A stretch of 64,000 bases of DNA from Bryobacter sp. (lineage in GTDB: Bacteria > Acidobacteriota > Terriglobia > Bryobacterales > Bryobacteraceae), in assembly GCA_022843625.1 (NCBI GenBank), contig JALHNH010000005.1, forward strand, positions 124,001 through 188,000. The letters are read 5' to 3'. A program made the position numbers and the translations under genes. This document shows positions 51,183 through 59,842 of this stretch, piece after piece (position 1 is the stretch's first letter; every line of letters begins with the position of its first letter). Under the pieces are notes generated by a model that was not told the DNA's origin, ran no database searches, and saw only the letters and a program-made list of their open reading frames with translations.

Positions 51183-53890
51183 TAGAGGCCATTGAAGAAG
51201 AGCTTGAAGGTGCCATGCGGCTGTGCGCGGAAGGTCACTTCCGGCCCATACAGAAAGAGCTTGCCCTCACCGACCTTCGCTTCTGCCACTGCTACTCCAC
51301 CTTCAAGATAATGCTGGCCCCAGGCCCAGCCACTACGCAGCGGCTTGGCATCGGCAAACCAGGCAACCGGCTTGACATTCAAGAGGCCAGCATCGGGCTT
51401 CAGTTTGAAGACAGGGCTGTCGTCGAAGAAGATGTTTACCTTCTTGTCCATGCCGTAAGCAAGCGGATTGGTGTTGTCGATGGCAACTTCCAGCACCGAC
51501 CCCGGCACATAGAACTTCTCGTTCGGCAGCTTGCGTTCGCTGCCGTTGGCCAGACGCTCCACCAACTGGTCTCCCAAGGGCAGCCCCAGCATTTGCGCCA
51601 GCGCAGTAGAGCTACCAATCGTCAACACGGTGCCACCGGATTCCAGAAACTTCTTCAAATGTGGGATAGTCTTGTCGCGGCTGATACGGCCTTGCCGGTC
51701 ACGCCATTCCTGAGTCAGGTTCGACGCGGCGCCTTCGGCTGCCCCTCCGCCACCACCACCGCGGGACCGCTCAGCGATACCGCCGGTAACGAAGACCAGC
51801 ACATCGAACTTAGAACGCAACTCGCCCTGATCGAGCGTCGGCGGATATACAACTTCAAAAGGAAACTGAAACTGCTCAAAGAGCCAGCGTGTCCAGCCCG
51901 ACGCCATCGAGCCGCCCACGTTGTCCCACAGCCCGATCCGGATCGGCTTCAGCTTCAGAGCGTCACCTGTCGGTTTGGTTGTGGCGGTCGTGAAATTCAC
52001 CTGAGCATCTTTGGCAATCGTGGCCACTGTTTGTGCGGTCTTTGCCTTGGACGGAATGTAGATCGTGCCTGCTTCCAGGCCGTTGCTGCCCTTGAGCCAG
52101 TAGACATCTTCACCAGCGGCCAGCAGCTTGTTGATCGCCTTGAAGGAATCATTGACGCGGTGGCTTAACAGATAGCCTGCTGCGCCACTGCCATTCACCT
52201 TGCCGGCTGGCATTTCCATGAAGCCATTCAGCTTCTCAAACGGCCCGCTGAAGTCGTCGAGAATCCGGTCAAACTGCACTCCCATCAGATACGCCAGCGT
52301 CCAGCCTGCGCTGTCGTAAGGCGCGATTGGAGGCCCGCCCGGAAAGCGGAAGTCGTTCGGGTAATTTTGCGGCTCAAACATGTCAAGCAAATGCGGACGG
52401 AAGGCCTGGTTTGCCTTGAACACAATCGAACCCTTGGCGTAGTTCTTGCCAGCCACTTGAAAGTCGGCCGTTGCACGGTGAACCGTCAAACCCATCCACT
52501 GCAGCGTCTGCGTAAACTTCACCGCTGTGTTGAAGTCCACCTGATCGGCAGGCAGAATGTAGCCGCGGGGGTCGCGCCATTCGGGCTTGAGCAGTTCCTG
52601 GTAATACTTCATGGGTACGACGCCACCTGTGCGCCCTTCGCCTGTCACAATGCCGTCTTTTGCGAGGCGTTCGGTCAACCATTCCAGACGCTTTGGAACC
52701 ATCGTCCAGTTGTCTTTGCTGCCGCGCTCGATCGAGTTCTTGCCCATCCGGTAGATGTTGAAGAGCAGGTCGTCTTTATGGCGGGAGGCGTAATCGAGGA
52801 TGGCCCGGTTCGCTGAGATCGAGTATTCGATCGATTGGCTGAAGTGCCACTTGGCTTGCGGCGCAATCGGGAATGGCGTCGTCTTGTTCTGCAGCATGCG
52901 CGATGGAACAAAAGGAATGTCCATTGGAGTTGGATTGCCTGCAGATTCGGTCAGGATTCCGATCATGTTGTGGAAGTAGGATGTGGTTCGAAGGCCACCG
53001 TTGTACCAGACAGAGAAGTTTGCGCCCTCACGAGTGGTGAATCCAGCCTTGCCTTCCACCGCAAAACGCGAATGCATGGCCGACCCAATCTGATCAACGC
53101 CAATCATCATCAATGGATCAAAGAGGTAGCTCGACGGATCGCGGAAGGGCGGGCAGAACAGGATCGTCCCTGCGGGGCCCTGCTGGTGGTGGTTGTAGAG
53201 AATTTGTGGAATCCACTCAAGATAAAGCTGCCGGTTGATATTCTGCGTTTCTTTCTGGGTGCTCATGAAGAAGTCGCGGTTGTTGTCGTGGCCCGTGTAC
53301 TTCTGATACAGCCGCTCCGGCGTGTAGCGGCGTTTGGTGGGGTCCGGATTGCGCATGTAGTTCGAGCTCACCAACTCCATGCCGTCCGGATTGGCATTCA
53401 CGAGCAGAATGATGCAATCCCGCAGCATGCGCAGCGTTTCTTCATCGTTGCGAGACACCATCTGGTAGGTCATCTCGATCAACTGCGCCGCACCCAGCAC
53501 CTCTGAGGCGTGCAAGCCACCATCGATCCAGACCACAGCCTTACCCTCTTTGGCTAGAGCCCTCGCCTGTTCATCAGTGAGGCCTTCAGCCGTTGCCATG
53601 CGCTTGGCGATCTCCTTGTAGCGTGCGAGGTTCCTGATGTTTTCAGGCGAGGAAACCACCGACATGTACTGTGTGCGGCCTTCTTCGGTCTTGCCCATGT
53701 CGACGAGCTTCATGCGGTCTGACTCGCTGGCCAGTTGCTTTACGTACCTTTCGTACTGTGTGTAGGTGGCGAGAAAGTAGTCATCGCCGACGTTCGAACC
53801 AAAGATATCTTTGGGTGAACTGATCTTGCGCTGGGCTACTGCGCTGAGGCAAAAAGCGAGAAGGACGATCCAGATCCGAAAATTCTGCAT
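51149..53890 (-). CDS. Exported M14-family zinc carboxypeptidase
   Basis: 913 residues from ATG 53890, a signal peptide (MQNFRIWIVLLAFCLSAVAQ); an ATG 18 bases upstream is possible. The M14 zinc ligands are in 'GGLHASEVLG' (His and Glu of HxxE) and the later His in 'QILYNHHQQGP'; 'NANPDGMELV' and 'NNRDFFM' are family motifs. The C-terminal half (about 430-913) is beta-rich and probably a companion domain with a Gly-rich linker near 'GGGGGGAAEGA'. It removes C-terminal residues from peptides outside the cell. It follows the DUF1080 gene by 19 bases. Confidence 0.88.
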   Translation of the reverse strand: MQNFRIWIVLLAFCLSAVAQRKISSPKDIFGSNVGDDYFLATYTQYERYVKQLASESDRMKLVDMGKTEEGRTQYMSVVSSPENIRNLARYKEIAKRMATAEGLTDEQARALAKEGKAVVWIDGGLHASEVLGAAQLIEMTYQMVSRNDEETLRMLRDCIILLVNANPDGMELVSSNYMRNPDPTKRRYTPERLYQKYTGHDNNRDFFMSTQKETQNINRQLYLEWIPQILYNHHQQGPAGTILFCPPFRDPSSYLFDPLMMIGVDQIGSAMHSRFAVEGKAGFTTREGANFSVWYNGGLRTTSYFHNMIGILTESAGNPTPMDIPFVPSRMLQNKTTPFPIAPQAKWHFSQSIEYSISANRAILDYASRHKDDLLFNIYRMGKNSIERGSKDNWTMVPKRLEWLTERLAKDGIVTGEGRTGGVVPMKYYQELLKPEWRDPRGYILPADQVDFNTAVKFTQTLQWMGLTVHRATADFQVAGKNYAKGSIVFKANQAFRPHLLDMFEPQNYPNDFRFPGGPPIAPYDSAGWTLAYLMGVQFDRILDDFSGPFEKLNGFMEMPAGKVNGSGAAGYLLSHRVNDSFKAINKLLAAGEDVYWLKGSNGLEAGTIYIPSKAKTAQTVATIAKDAQVNFTTATTKPTGDALKLKPIRIGLWDNVGGSMASGWTRWLFEQFQFPFEVVYPPTLDQGELRSKFDVLVFVTGGIAERSRGGGGGGAAEGAASNLTQEWRDRQGRISRDKTIPHLKKFLESGGTVLTIGSSTALAQMLGLPLGDQLVERLANGSERKLPNEKFYVPGSVLEVAIDNTNPLAYGMDKKVNIFFDDSPVFKLKPDAGLLNVKPVAWFADAKPLRSGWAWGQHYLEGGVAVAEAKVGEGKLFLYGPEVTFRAQPHGTFKLFFNGLYYGTAEATRLQ

Positions 53891-53909
53891 ATCAGCAGAT
53901 TGTCGCAAA

Positions 53910-54713
53910 TTACAGCGTCAGTCTGCGCGCCCAAATATTCCGGTATCGCACAGGCACGTCGTGATCCTGCAGGGTAAGAGGCAGTTCGGGTGCATGGGCC
54001 TCATACGTACCCACTATTTTATGAGGCGTACGTCCAATCAGCTCTTTGCGGTGCTGCACGACAACGCCATTAAAGATCACCGATACAAATGCAGGCTTTG
54101 CCAGGTCTTTACCTACAAATCGCGGAGCTTCCCAGATGATGTCATACACGTTCCATTCCCCTGGCTTGCGAATTGGGTTTACCAGTGGCGGATACTGTCC
54201 GTAAATCGCGCCGGCCTGCCCGTCGGCATAAGTCGGGTTGTTGTAGCTGTCGAGTACCTGCACCTCGTACATCCCCATGATCATTACCCCGGAGTTTGCA
54301 CGCCACTGCGAGTCGCCTGAAATCTCTGGCGGTGCCGACCATTCCAGATGCAATTGCATGTCTCCAAAAGACTCGTTCGTACGCGCATCGCCTGCACCTG
54401 GATTCACTTCCATATAGCCGTTCTCAAGCTTCCAATCCATCTTCGGCTTGTTCTTCTTGCCTGCGAATGTCCAGTGCGACAAGTCCTTGCCGTCGAGCAA
54501 AACGATCGCATCCGAAGGTGCCCCTCCAGCTACGCCGGACGGGGTAACAACGGCCGGGGCTGGTCGATCGATGTCATGAACTTTCCAGCGCTGAAAAGGA
54601 ATGACCGGCGTGTCGCGATATCCCGTGGGCTGGTTAAAGCGGTTGGGCTTTTTCTCTTGGGCAAATGCGGCTGTACCAGCCAATACGGAGCTCAAAACTG
54701 CGCGGCGATTCAT
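53910..54713 (-). CDS. DUF1080 (3-keto-disaccharide hydrolase) family protein
   Basis: 267 residues with an Arg-Arg leader (MNRRAVLSSVLAGTAAFAQ), probably Tat-exported. 'IVLLDGKDLSHWTFAGKKNKPKMDWKLENGYMEV' and 'FGDMQLHLEWSAPPEISG' begin the concanavalin-like beta-sandwich of DUF1080. 'NSGVMIMGMYEVQVLDSYNN' and 'GEWNVYDIIWEAPRF' are conserved in it. Family members cleave 3-keto-disaccharides or other sugar derivatives, which fits the nearby sugar oxidoreductase. Operon with the M14 gene. Confidence 0.88.
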   Translation of the reverse strand: MNRRAVLSSVLAGTAAFAQEKKPNRFNQPTGYRDTPVIPFQRWKVHDIDRPAPAVVTPSGVAGGAPSDAIVLLDGKDLSHWTFAGKKNKPKMDWKLENGYMEVNPGAGDARTNESFGDMQLHLEWSAPPEISGDSQWRANSGVMIMGMYEVQVLDSYNNPTYADGQAGAIYGQYPPLVNPIRKPGEWNVYDIIWEAPRFVGKDLAKPAFVSVIFNGVVVQHRKELIGRTPHKIVGTYEAHAPELPLTLQDHDVPVRYRNIWARRLTL

Positions 54714-54739
54714 GATGTAAAAAGGCTATCAAAGATTTC

Positions 54740-56674
54740 CTACTTCAAGTGGGCCTCGGCCCAACTCAGGTGCTGCTCCATGATGTTCTGCGTGAACTTC
54801 GGCTCATTCGGGCCGTGCAGAGTTCTGGGATAGACGATCATCTTCACTGGCACGCTTCGCCGCTTGAGCGCCGCATGGAACTCATATCCTTGAGTCGGCG
54901 GCACGCGCGGATCATTCTCGCCATGCAGGATGAGTGTCGGTGTCTTCACATTCTGGATGTAGTTCATCGGCGAACTGCGCTTGTAAACTTCAGGCACTTC
55001 CCAGGGCGGCCCGCCAAAGTAATCCTCATAGGTTGCGGGAATGTCCTGCGTCCCGTACATGGAAACATGGTTGGTGATGCCAGCACCGATTGCAGCACAC
55101 TTATAGCGGCTCGTTTGCGTCACTGTCCAGGCCGTCATATATCCGCCATAGCTCCAACCCATCACGCACATCTTGTCTGCATCAGCAACCCCCATTGAGA
55201 TCACCTGATCGACGCCCAATTGGATGTCTTGAAAATCAAGCCCGCCCCAATCCTGATCCACCTTGTTGCGAAACGCGGCGCCATACGCCGTAGACCCGCG
55301 CGGGTTAGGCCGCAAGACCGCAAAGCCTTTCGATGCGAAGGTAGCGATCGGGTACAACCCGCCTGCCCCAACAAAGCTCTCTGCAAACACCCCCGATGGC
55401 CCGCCATGAATATTGAGAATCAGAGGCACTTTGCTGCCCGTTTTGTAGCCCGTCGGGTAAGTCAGAATCCCCTCGATCGCGAGGCCATCCTTGCCTTTCC
55501 AGGTGATCACCTCAGACTTCGCGACTGCGGGCAGCTCAAGACCCGCGTTGGCCGAACTCACTTGCACCGGCGTGCCGCCCAGGGCCATGACAAAGGCTTC
55601 CACTGGCTTGTCCAGGCTTTGCGCCGGGAAGCCGTAATGCGTCCCGGCGTCGTTCATCTTCACTCCCGTAAACAAGCCCACCTTCGGCAGGTACAAATTT
55701 GCGAGCGGCCCATCTACTGGTAAACGATAGAGTGCCGAGCGAGTCCCTTTAGGCTCAAACACCACCAGCGACTTTGAATCCGGTGCCCAGCCAGCCACCT
55801 GCGGATTGTCGTTCGGGGTCGCAGGCAAATCTCGAATCTCGCCGTTGGCCCGAGTATAAATCGCAATTCGTTCCGCATCGTGGCCCGACTTCTTCATCCG
55901 TCGCTGCATTGCAATGTAACGGCCGTCGGGTGAGTAGATCGGCTCAGACTCAAACGCACTGGTCGCGGCAATCTGTTTCGTTGCCCCTGTTTCGACGTTC
56001 AGTTCCAGCACGTCTGCCGAGTACGATTCATTCGGTTCGCTGGTATTGCGGCGTTCGATGGCTATCGACTTCCCGTCGGGAGCCCAGTCGAAGCTCATTA
56101 CATGAAAATCGCCTTTGAGCAAATTTTTCGCTACAGCACCAGCCTGCTTGAGATCCAGAATCCACAAACCCTGTCTGGGAGGCTTCTCTCCAATGATGCG
56201 GAAATCCAGCTTCTCTTTTCGCCTCTTCTCAAGGTCTTTGTCCTCTTCGGTGGCGGCGAAAGCAATGAACCCACCGTCGGGAGAAATACGATACTGCCCC
56301 AGCGTGCCCTTCCAGTCGGTCAACTTCTCTGATTCGCCGCCTTCGACAGGCAACCTGAAATAGTTTCGTTTCCCGGATCGATCGGAAGCAAAATAGATCG
56401 ACTTTCCGTCCGCAGACCATGCCGGAGCATTTACGCTTTTGTCGCCCTGCGTCAGTTGCCTCCTGCCGCTGCCATCGACCCTGGCAAAGAAAAGATGCGT
56501 CAGCATTTCGCTCTTCTCCTGTTCAATTACGGAACGGGTCTCAAGCCAAACTACACTCTTGCCATCAGGAGAAGGGATGACTTCGGAAATCGTCTTCAGC
56601 TTCATCGATAAAGCGGGAGACCAATCTGCAGCCCATAGGCCAGCACAGCACAAACCCAGCAGGATCATTCGCAT
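54740..56674 (-). CDS. Exported S9-family prolyl oligopeptidase-type peptidase
   Basis: 644 residues from ATG 56674 (signal peptide MRMILLGLCCAGLWA); an upstream ATG at 56713 overlaps the GGDEF gene and is rejected. The N-terminal half is a beta-propeller (WD40-like, PD40 repeats, 'SPDGKSVVWLETRS', 'SADGKSIYFASDRSG'). The C-terminal alpha/beta-hydrolase has the nucleophile elbow 'GWSYGGYMTAW', Asp in 'GENDPRVPP' and His in 'TLHGPNEP'. It cleaves short peptides or removes acyl-amino acids in the periplasm. It is in the same direction as the diguanylate cyclase. Confidence 0.9.
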   Translation of the reverse strand: MRMILLGLCCAGLWAADWSPALSMKLKTISEVIPSPDGKSVVWLETRSVIEQEKSEMLTHLFFARVDGSGRRQLTQGDKSVNAPAWSADGKSIYFASDRSGKRNYFRLPVEGGESEKLTDWKGTLGQYRISPDGGFIAFAATEEDKDLEKRRKEKLDFRIIGEKPPRQGLWILDLKQAGAVAKNLLKGDFHVMSFDWAPDGKSIAIERRNTSEPNESYSADVLELNVETGATKQIAATSAFESEPIYSPDGRYIAMQRRMKKSGHDAERIAIYTRANGEIRDLPATPNDNPQVAGWAPDSKSLVVFEPKGTRSALYRLPVDGPLANLYLPKVGLFTGVKMNDAGTHYGFPAQSLDKPVEAFVMALGGTPVQVSSANAGLELPAVAKSEVITWKGKDGLAIEGILTYPTGYKTGSKVPLILNIHGGPSGVFAESFVGAGGLYPIATFASKGFAVLRPNPRGSTAYGAAFRNKVDQDWGGLDFQDIQLGVDQVISMGVADADKMCVMGWSYGGYMTAWTVTQTSRYKCAAIGAGITNHVSMYGTQDIPATYEDYFGGPPWEVPEVYKRSSPMNYIQNVKTPTLILHGENDPRVPPTQGYEFHAALKRRSVPVKMIVYPRTLHGPNEPKFTQNIMEQHLSWAEAHLK

Positions 56675-56688
56675 AGAGCGAGTGTAAT

Positions 56689-57594
56689 CTAAGCGGGTGC
56701 CATTTCGCTCCACACCTGCAGTTGGTCTCGCCCGGCACGTTTGGCGGTGTATAACGCCTCATCGGCCTTGGTAAACAGAGACTGCGAATCCATCATCTCT
56801 TGCCACTCACAAACTCCGCACGAGAATGTGACTTTGTGTACGCTTTGGTCGGGGGCTATGAACAACTCCCGTCGCACCAGGTCACAAAGCCGGGAGAGCA
56901 TCGCCGAAGCTTCGTTCTCTCCACCCTGCACTGAGATTACAAACTCGTCACCACCCCAACGCCCTACCCAATCTGTGCGCCGTACATTGGTGCGCAAAAG
57001 ATCTCCCACCTGCCGCAACACCGTATCGCCAAAGTCGTGGCCGTAGGTGTCGTTCAGCATCTTGAAGTTATCGATATCGAGAATCGCAAAACTCAGAGAG
57101 TTCTGCCGGATCCGCGTTAATTCAATGGAATCCTTCAGTCGGCTCTCTGCACTGCGCCGGTTATAGATCCCCGTCAGATGATCGATGGCCCCATTTTGAT
57201 TGGCACTCTCCACCAGATCCTGCATCGAGCGGGTAATGTAGTTTACATTGGACATCAGGCTGCCCACTTCATCCCTGTAGTGAACGGGCAAATCCGGCAA
57301 AATCCGCTCATGGAGAAAGTGATTGAGTTGCCGCGACGTATAAAGAATCGGACGCAAAATCGTAGATAGTGTCCAGTAGGCAAACACAGCCGCCGCAGCA
57401 GCAGCCAAGCCGCTGATCAGAATAGCCTGCTCCAGTTCAGGTCCCCTCAAGGTCGAAAACCCGATGAAATACATCTCCATTACCGACACCGGCAACAGCA
57501 CGCTTACCACTACTGCGAACACCACTTTGCTTCGAAATGATGTCACAAACGGCAGGCGGTTCAGTAGATCGTAGAACTTCAATGCTTTCGACAT
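56689..57594 (-). CDS. Membrane-bound diguanylate cyclase (GGDEF)
   Basis: 301 residues. Two helices (about 23-45 and 57-80) anchor the protein, followed by a HAMP-like linker and a GGDEF domain from about 135. The active site is 'RWGGDEFV' (214-218), and the I-site RxxD (Arg205-Asp208) lies five residues upstream, so product inhibition is likely. 'LDIDNFKMLNDTYGHDFGDTVL' is the metal-binding motif. It makes c-di-GMP in the cytoplasm in response to an unknown signal. The downstream peptidase gene starts 14 bases after the stop. Confidence 0.93.
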   Translation of the reverse strand: MSKALKFYDLLNRLPFVTSFRSKVVFAVVVSVLLPVSVMEMYFIGFSTLRGPELEQAILISGLAAAAAAVFAYWTLSTILRPILYTSRQLNHFLHERILPDLPVHYRDEVGSLMSNVNYITRSMQDLVESANQNGAIDHLTGIYNRRSAESRLKDSIELTRIRQNSLSFAILDIDNFKMLNDTYGHDFGDTVLRQVGDLLRTNVRRTDWVGRWGGDEFVISVQGGENEASAMLSRLCDLVRRELFIAPDQSVHKVTFSCGVCEWQEMMDSQSLFTKADEALYTAKRAGRDQLQVWSEMAPA

Positions 57595-57712
57595 GAACCT
57601 TTTTGCGCCTCTTGTGAATCCATCGGCCCTTTTGAAACCGTCTTTATGACAGCAGTGCCTTTTCTGAAGGAACTACGCGACCCGCCTTAGAACAGGCGCA
57701 GCAGGAGATAGA

Positions 57713-58198
57713 ATGAGGATCGTGAAGCTGACTTATCTGGCCATTTGTGCATTTGCCCTGGGACTTTCCGCTCAGGAGGCCTATAAAGGGCCCGTCCCGG
57801 AGAAGGCGGATCTGCCATTTATTCGCCACGCGAACAAACTGATCCCCACCGACCCGGGCGATGCCAAGGAAGATTCTGTCAAGGGCGACACCATTTACAC
57901 CGTCCCCGGGGCTGCGGCCACTGCCAAAACTCCGCTCACCGAGCCCATCTTTATCGTCAAGGTGGACAAGCTCAACGTCCAACAGATGGCGCTTTACAAA
58001 ATGGAAGCTAAAGGAGGGCAGCGAGTTTTGAACCTCCCGCAGAAGCCAAAGAAGAATGGGCCGCGCGCCGTTCGGCTTTCTCTTGAGCCCCTTTCCTCCG
58101 GCCTCTACAAATTGGAAGTACAGGAAGCTCTCGAAAACGGCGAGTACTGTTTGTCCCCCGGTGGTTCTAACGCAGTTTTTTGTTTCGCGGTCTACTAA
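57713..58198 (+). CDS. Exported protein of unknown function
   Basis: 161 residues with a signal peptide (MRIVKLTYLAICAFALGLSAQ). The mature part is a compact beta domain; 'ALYKMEAKGGQRVLNLPQ' and 'GLYKLEVQEALENGEYCLSPGG' resemble the C-terminal modules seen in several acidobacterial secreted proteins. Two Cys near the C-terminus (in 'EYCLS' and 'VFCFA') could form a disulfide. It lies 119 bases from the divergent diguanylate cyclase, a gap that holds no other gene and presumably the two promoters. Confidence 0.7.
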   Translation: MRIVKLTYLAICAFALGLSAQEAYKGPVPEKADLPFIRHANKLIPTDPGDAKEDSVKGDTIYTVPGAAATAKTPLTEPIFIVKVDKLNVQQMALYKMEAKGGQRVLNLPQKPKKNGPRAVRLSLEPLSSGLYKLEVQEALENGEYCLSPGGSNAVFCFAVY

Positions 58199-58224
58199 AC
58201 AGCCTTGCTAGACTAGTGAGTTCT

Positions 58225-58599
58225 ATGTTTCAAGGACTCGAACACACCGCCATTGCTTCACCCAACCCTAAAAGACTCGCTGATTGGTATGTAGCTCACC
58301 TTGAGTTCCATATCAATTTTGAATACTCCGGCAACTATTTCGTCAAGGCGCAAAACGGCTCCATGCTCGAAATCATTCCGAGCGATGGCGCTGCGGGCCC
58401 CAACGAAATGAAGACGCCGGGCATTCGCCATCTGGCGATCGCAATCGACGATTTTGATGCCGCTTACGCCATGCTTCAGGCTAAGGGCGTAACCTTCGTA
58501 GGCGAGCCTTTCGCCAACCAGGGCAACCGCCTCGCCTTCTTCGCAGACGCTGATGGCAATCTCTGCCACTTGATCCATCGCGAAAAACCCCTCCCCTAA
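58225..58599 (+). CDS. VOC-family (glyoxalase-like) protein
   Basis: 124 residues from ATG 58225 (MFQGLEHTAIASPNPKRLADWY), the usual family start; a longer frame from 58180 overlaps the previous gene. The pair of beta-alpha-beta modules has His near the start ('LEHTAIA'), 'KTPGIRHLAIAIDDFDAAYAML' and the final Glu/His region ('LAFFADADGNLCHLIHR'). Members are metal-dependent dioxygenases, lyases or resistance proteins; the substrate is unknown. The MFS exporter starts 13 bases after. Confidence 0.85.
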   Translation: MFQGLEHTAIASPNPKRLADWYVAHLEFHINFEYSGNYFVKAQNGSMLEIIPSDGAAGPNEMKTPGIRHLAIAIDDFDAAYAMLQAKGVTFVGEPFANQGNRLAFFADADGNLCHLIHREKPLP

Positions 58600-58612
58600 G
58601 AAATCTCCCGCA

Positions 58613-59818
58613 TTGAAACGTCAGATTTTTAAGGCATTCGAGTATCCCGAATTCCGGCTCATGTGGCTGGGTGCTTGTACTTCGTCTATCGGGACATGGA
58701 TGCAGAATCTGGCGCAAAGCTGGCTCGTCTACGAGCTCACGAAATCCGCCTGGTATCTTGGTTTGGATGCCTTCCTCGGGCAGATCCCGATCTTTCTCTT
58801 CAGTATGTTCGGTGGTGTGGTGGCCGACCGCAAAGACCGGCGGAAGATCCTTGTAGTTTCACAACTGGTCCAGATGACTTGCGCCATCACCCTTGCAACT
58901 CTCGCCTATTTTGGCGTTGTCCAGGTTTGGCACGTGCTCACACTTTCCTTCATCGTGGGTACTGCGCAGGCATTCGGTGGGCCAGCCTACCAGGCTATGA
59001 TTCCATCCCTGGTCAAAAAGGAAGACCTCCAAAACGCAATCGCGATGAATTCGATCCAGTTCAACGTGGCCCGCGTGATTGGCCCAACCATCGGTGGAGT
59101 CACGCTGGCAAAGTTTGGAGCGGTTTGGTGTTTTGGCCTCAATGCGCTAAGCTTCCTCGCGGTCATCTTCACGCTGCTTCGCGTTGCACCAAGGCCTCCC
59201 GCCATGACTGGTAAGGAACCCGTCCTCGAAAGCATGAAAGTGGGCCTGCGCTTCATTCGTGACAACTCCGTCATGGGTGGCCTCATCGTTCTCGCCTTCC
59301 TCATGACTCTCCTCGGCGTCTCTTTCATGACCTTTCTGCCGGTCTTTGCCGAACGTGTCTTCCATCTCGGCAAGGAAGCTTACTCCGAGATGCTCATCAT
59401 CTCTGGCATCGGCAGCGTTGTTGGCGGCATATTTGTGGCTGCAACGAGTCATATTGCGCGCAAGGGCCTCCTCGCACTGTCGTCGCTGGTGGCTCTCGGT
59501 GCCTGCATCTTCGGCTTCGCGATTTCGACCAATTTCGCCATAGCCTGCGTCATGCTTTTCCTTGGCGGCGCCGCACTGATCGCCTGCTTTGGCCTGGTGA
59601 GTTCGCTTGTCCAGACCCAAACCGAAGACTCCATGCGCGGCCGCGTCATGAGTATCTACAACGTCGCCTTCCGCGGCGGAATGCCTATCGGGGCCTTCGC
59701 TTCCGGCACTTTGATCGATAGCTTTGGCGCGCCCCAGGTGCTGGCCGCCAATGGCATTCTGCTTGTAGTGCTGAGTGGAATCTTCTGGAGTACACAGCGC
59801 CGCATCCGCCAGCTCTAG
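58613..59818 (+). CDS. MFS exporter, MFS_3 (EntS-like) family
   Basis: 401 residues from TTG 58613 (MKRQIFKAFEYPEFRLMWLGACTSSIGTWMQNLAQSWLVYEL), a start supported by the family N-terminus although it is not ATG. About twelve helices; 'GGVVADRKDRRKILVVSQLVQM' is the loop 2-3 motif, and 'FGLVSSLVQTQTEDSMRGRVMSIYNVAFRG' the loop in the second half typical of MFS_3 exporters such as EntS. It probably expels a siderophore-like or toxic compound. It follows the VOC gene closely. Confidence 0.87.
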   Translation: MKRQIFKAFEYPEFRLMWLGACTSSIGTWMQNLAQSWLVYELTKSAWYLGLDAFLGQIPIFLFSMFGGVVADRKDRRKILVVSQLVQMTCAITLATLAYFGVVQVWHVLTLSFIVGTAQAFGGPAYQAMIPSLVKKEDLQNAIAMNSIQFNVARVIGPTIGGVTLAKFGAVWCFGLNALSFLAVIFTLLRVAPRPPAMTGKEPVLESMKVGLRFIRDNSVMGGLIVLAFLMTLLGVSFMTFLPVFAERVFHLGKEAYSEMLIISGIGSVVGGIFVAATSHIARKGLLALSSLVALGACIFGFAISTNFAIACVMLFLGGAALIACFGLVSSLVQTQTEDSMRGRVMSIYNVAFRGGMPIGAFASGTLIDSFGAPQVLAANGILLVVLSGIFWSTQRRIRQL

Positions 59819-59842
59819 ATTATTCGATAGAATCAGGCTTCC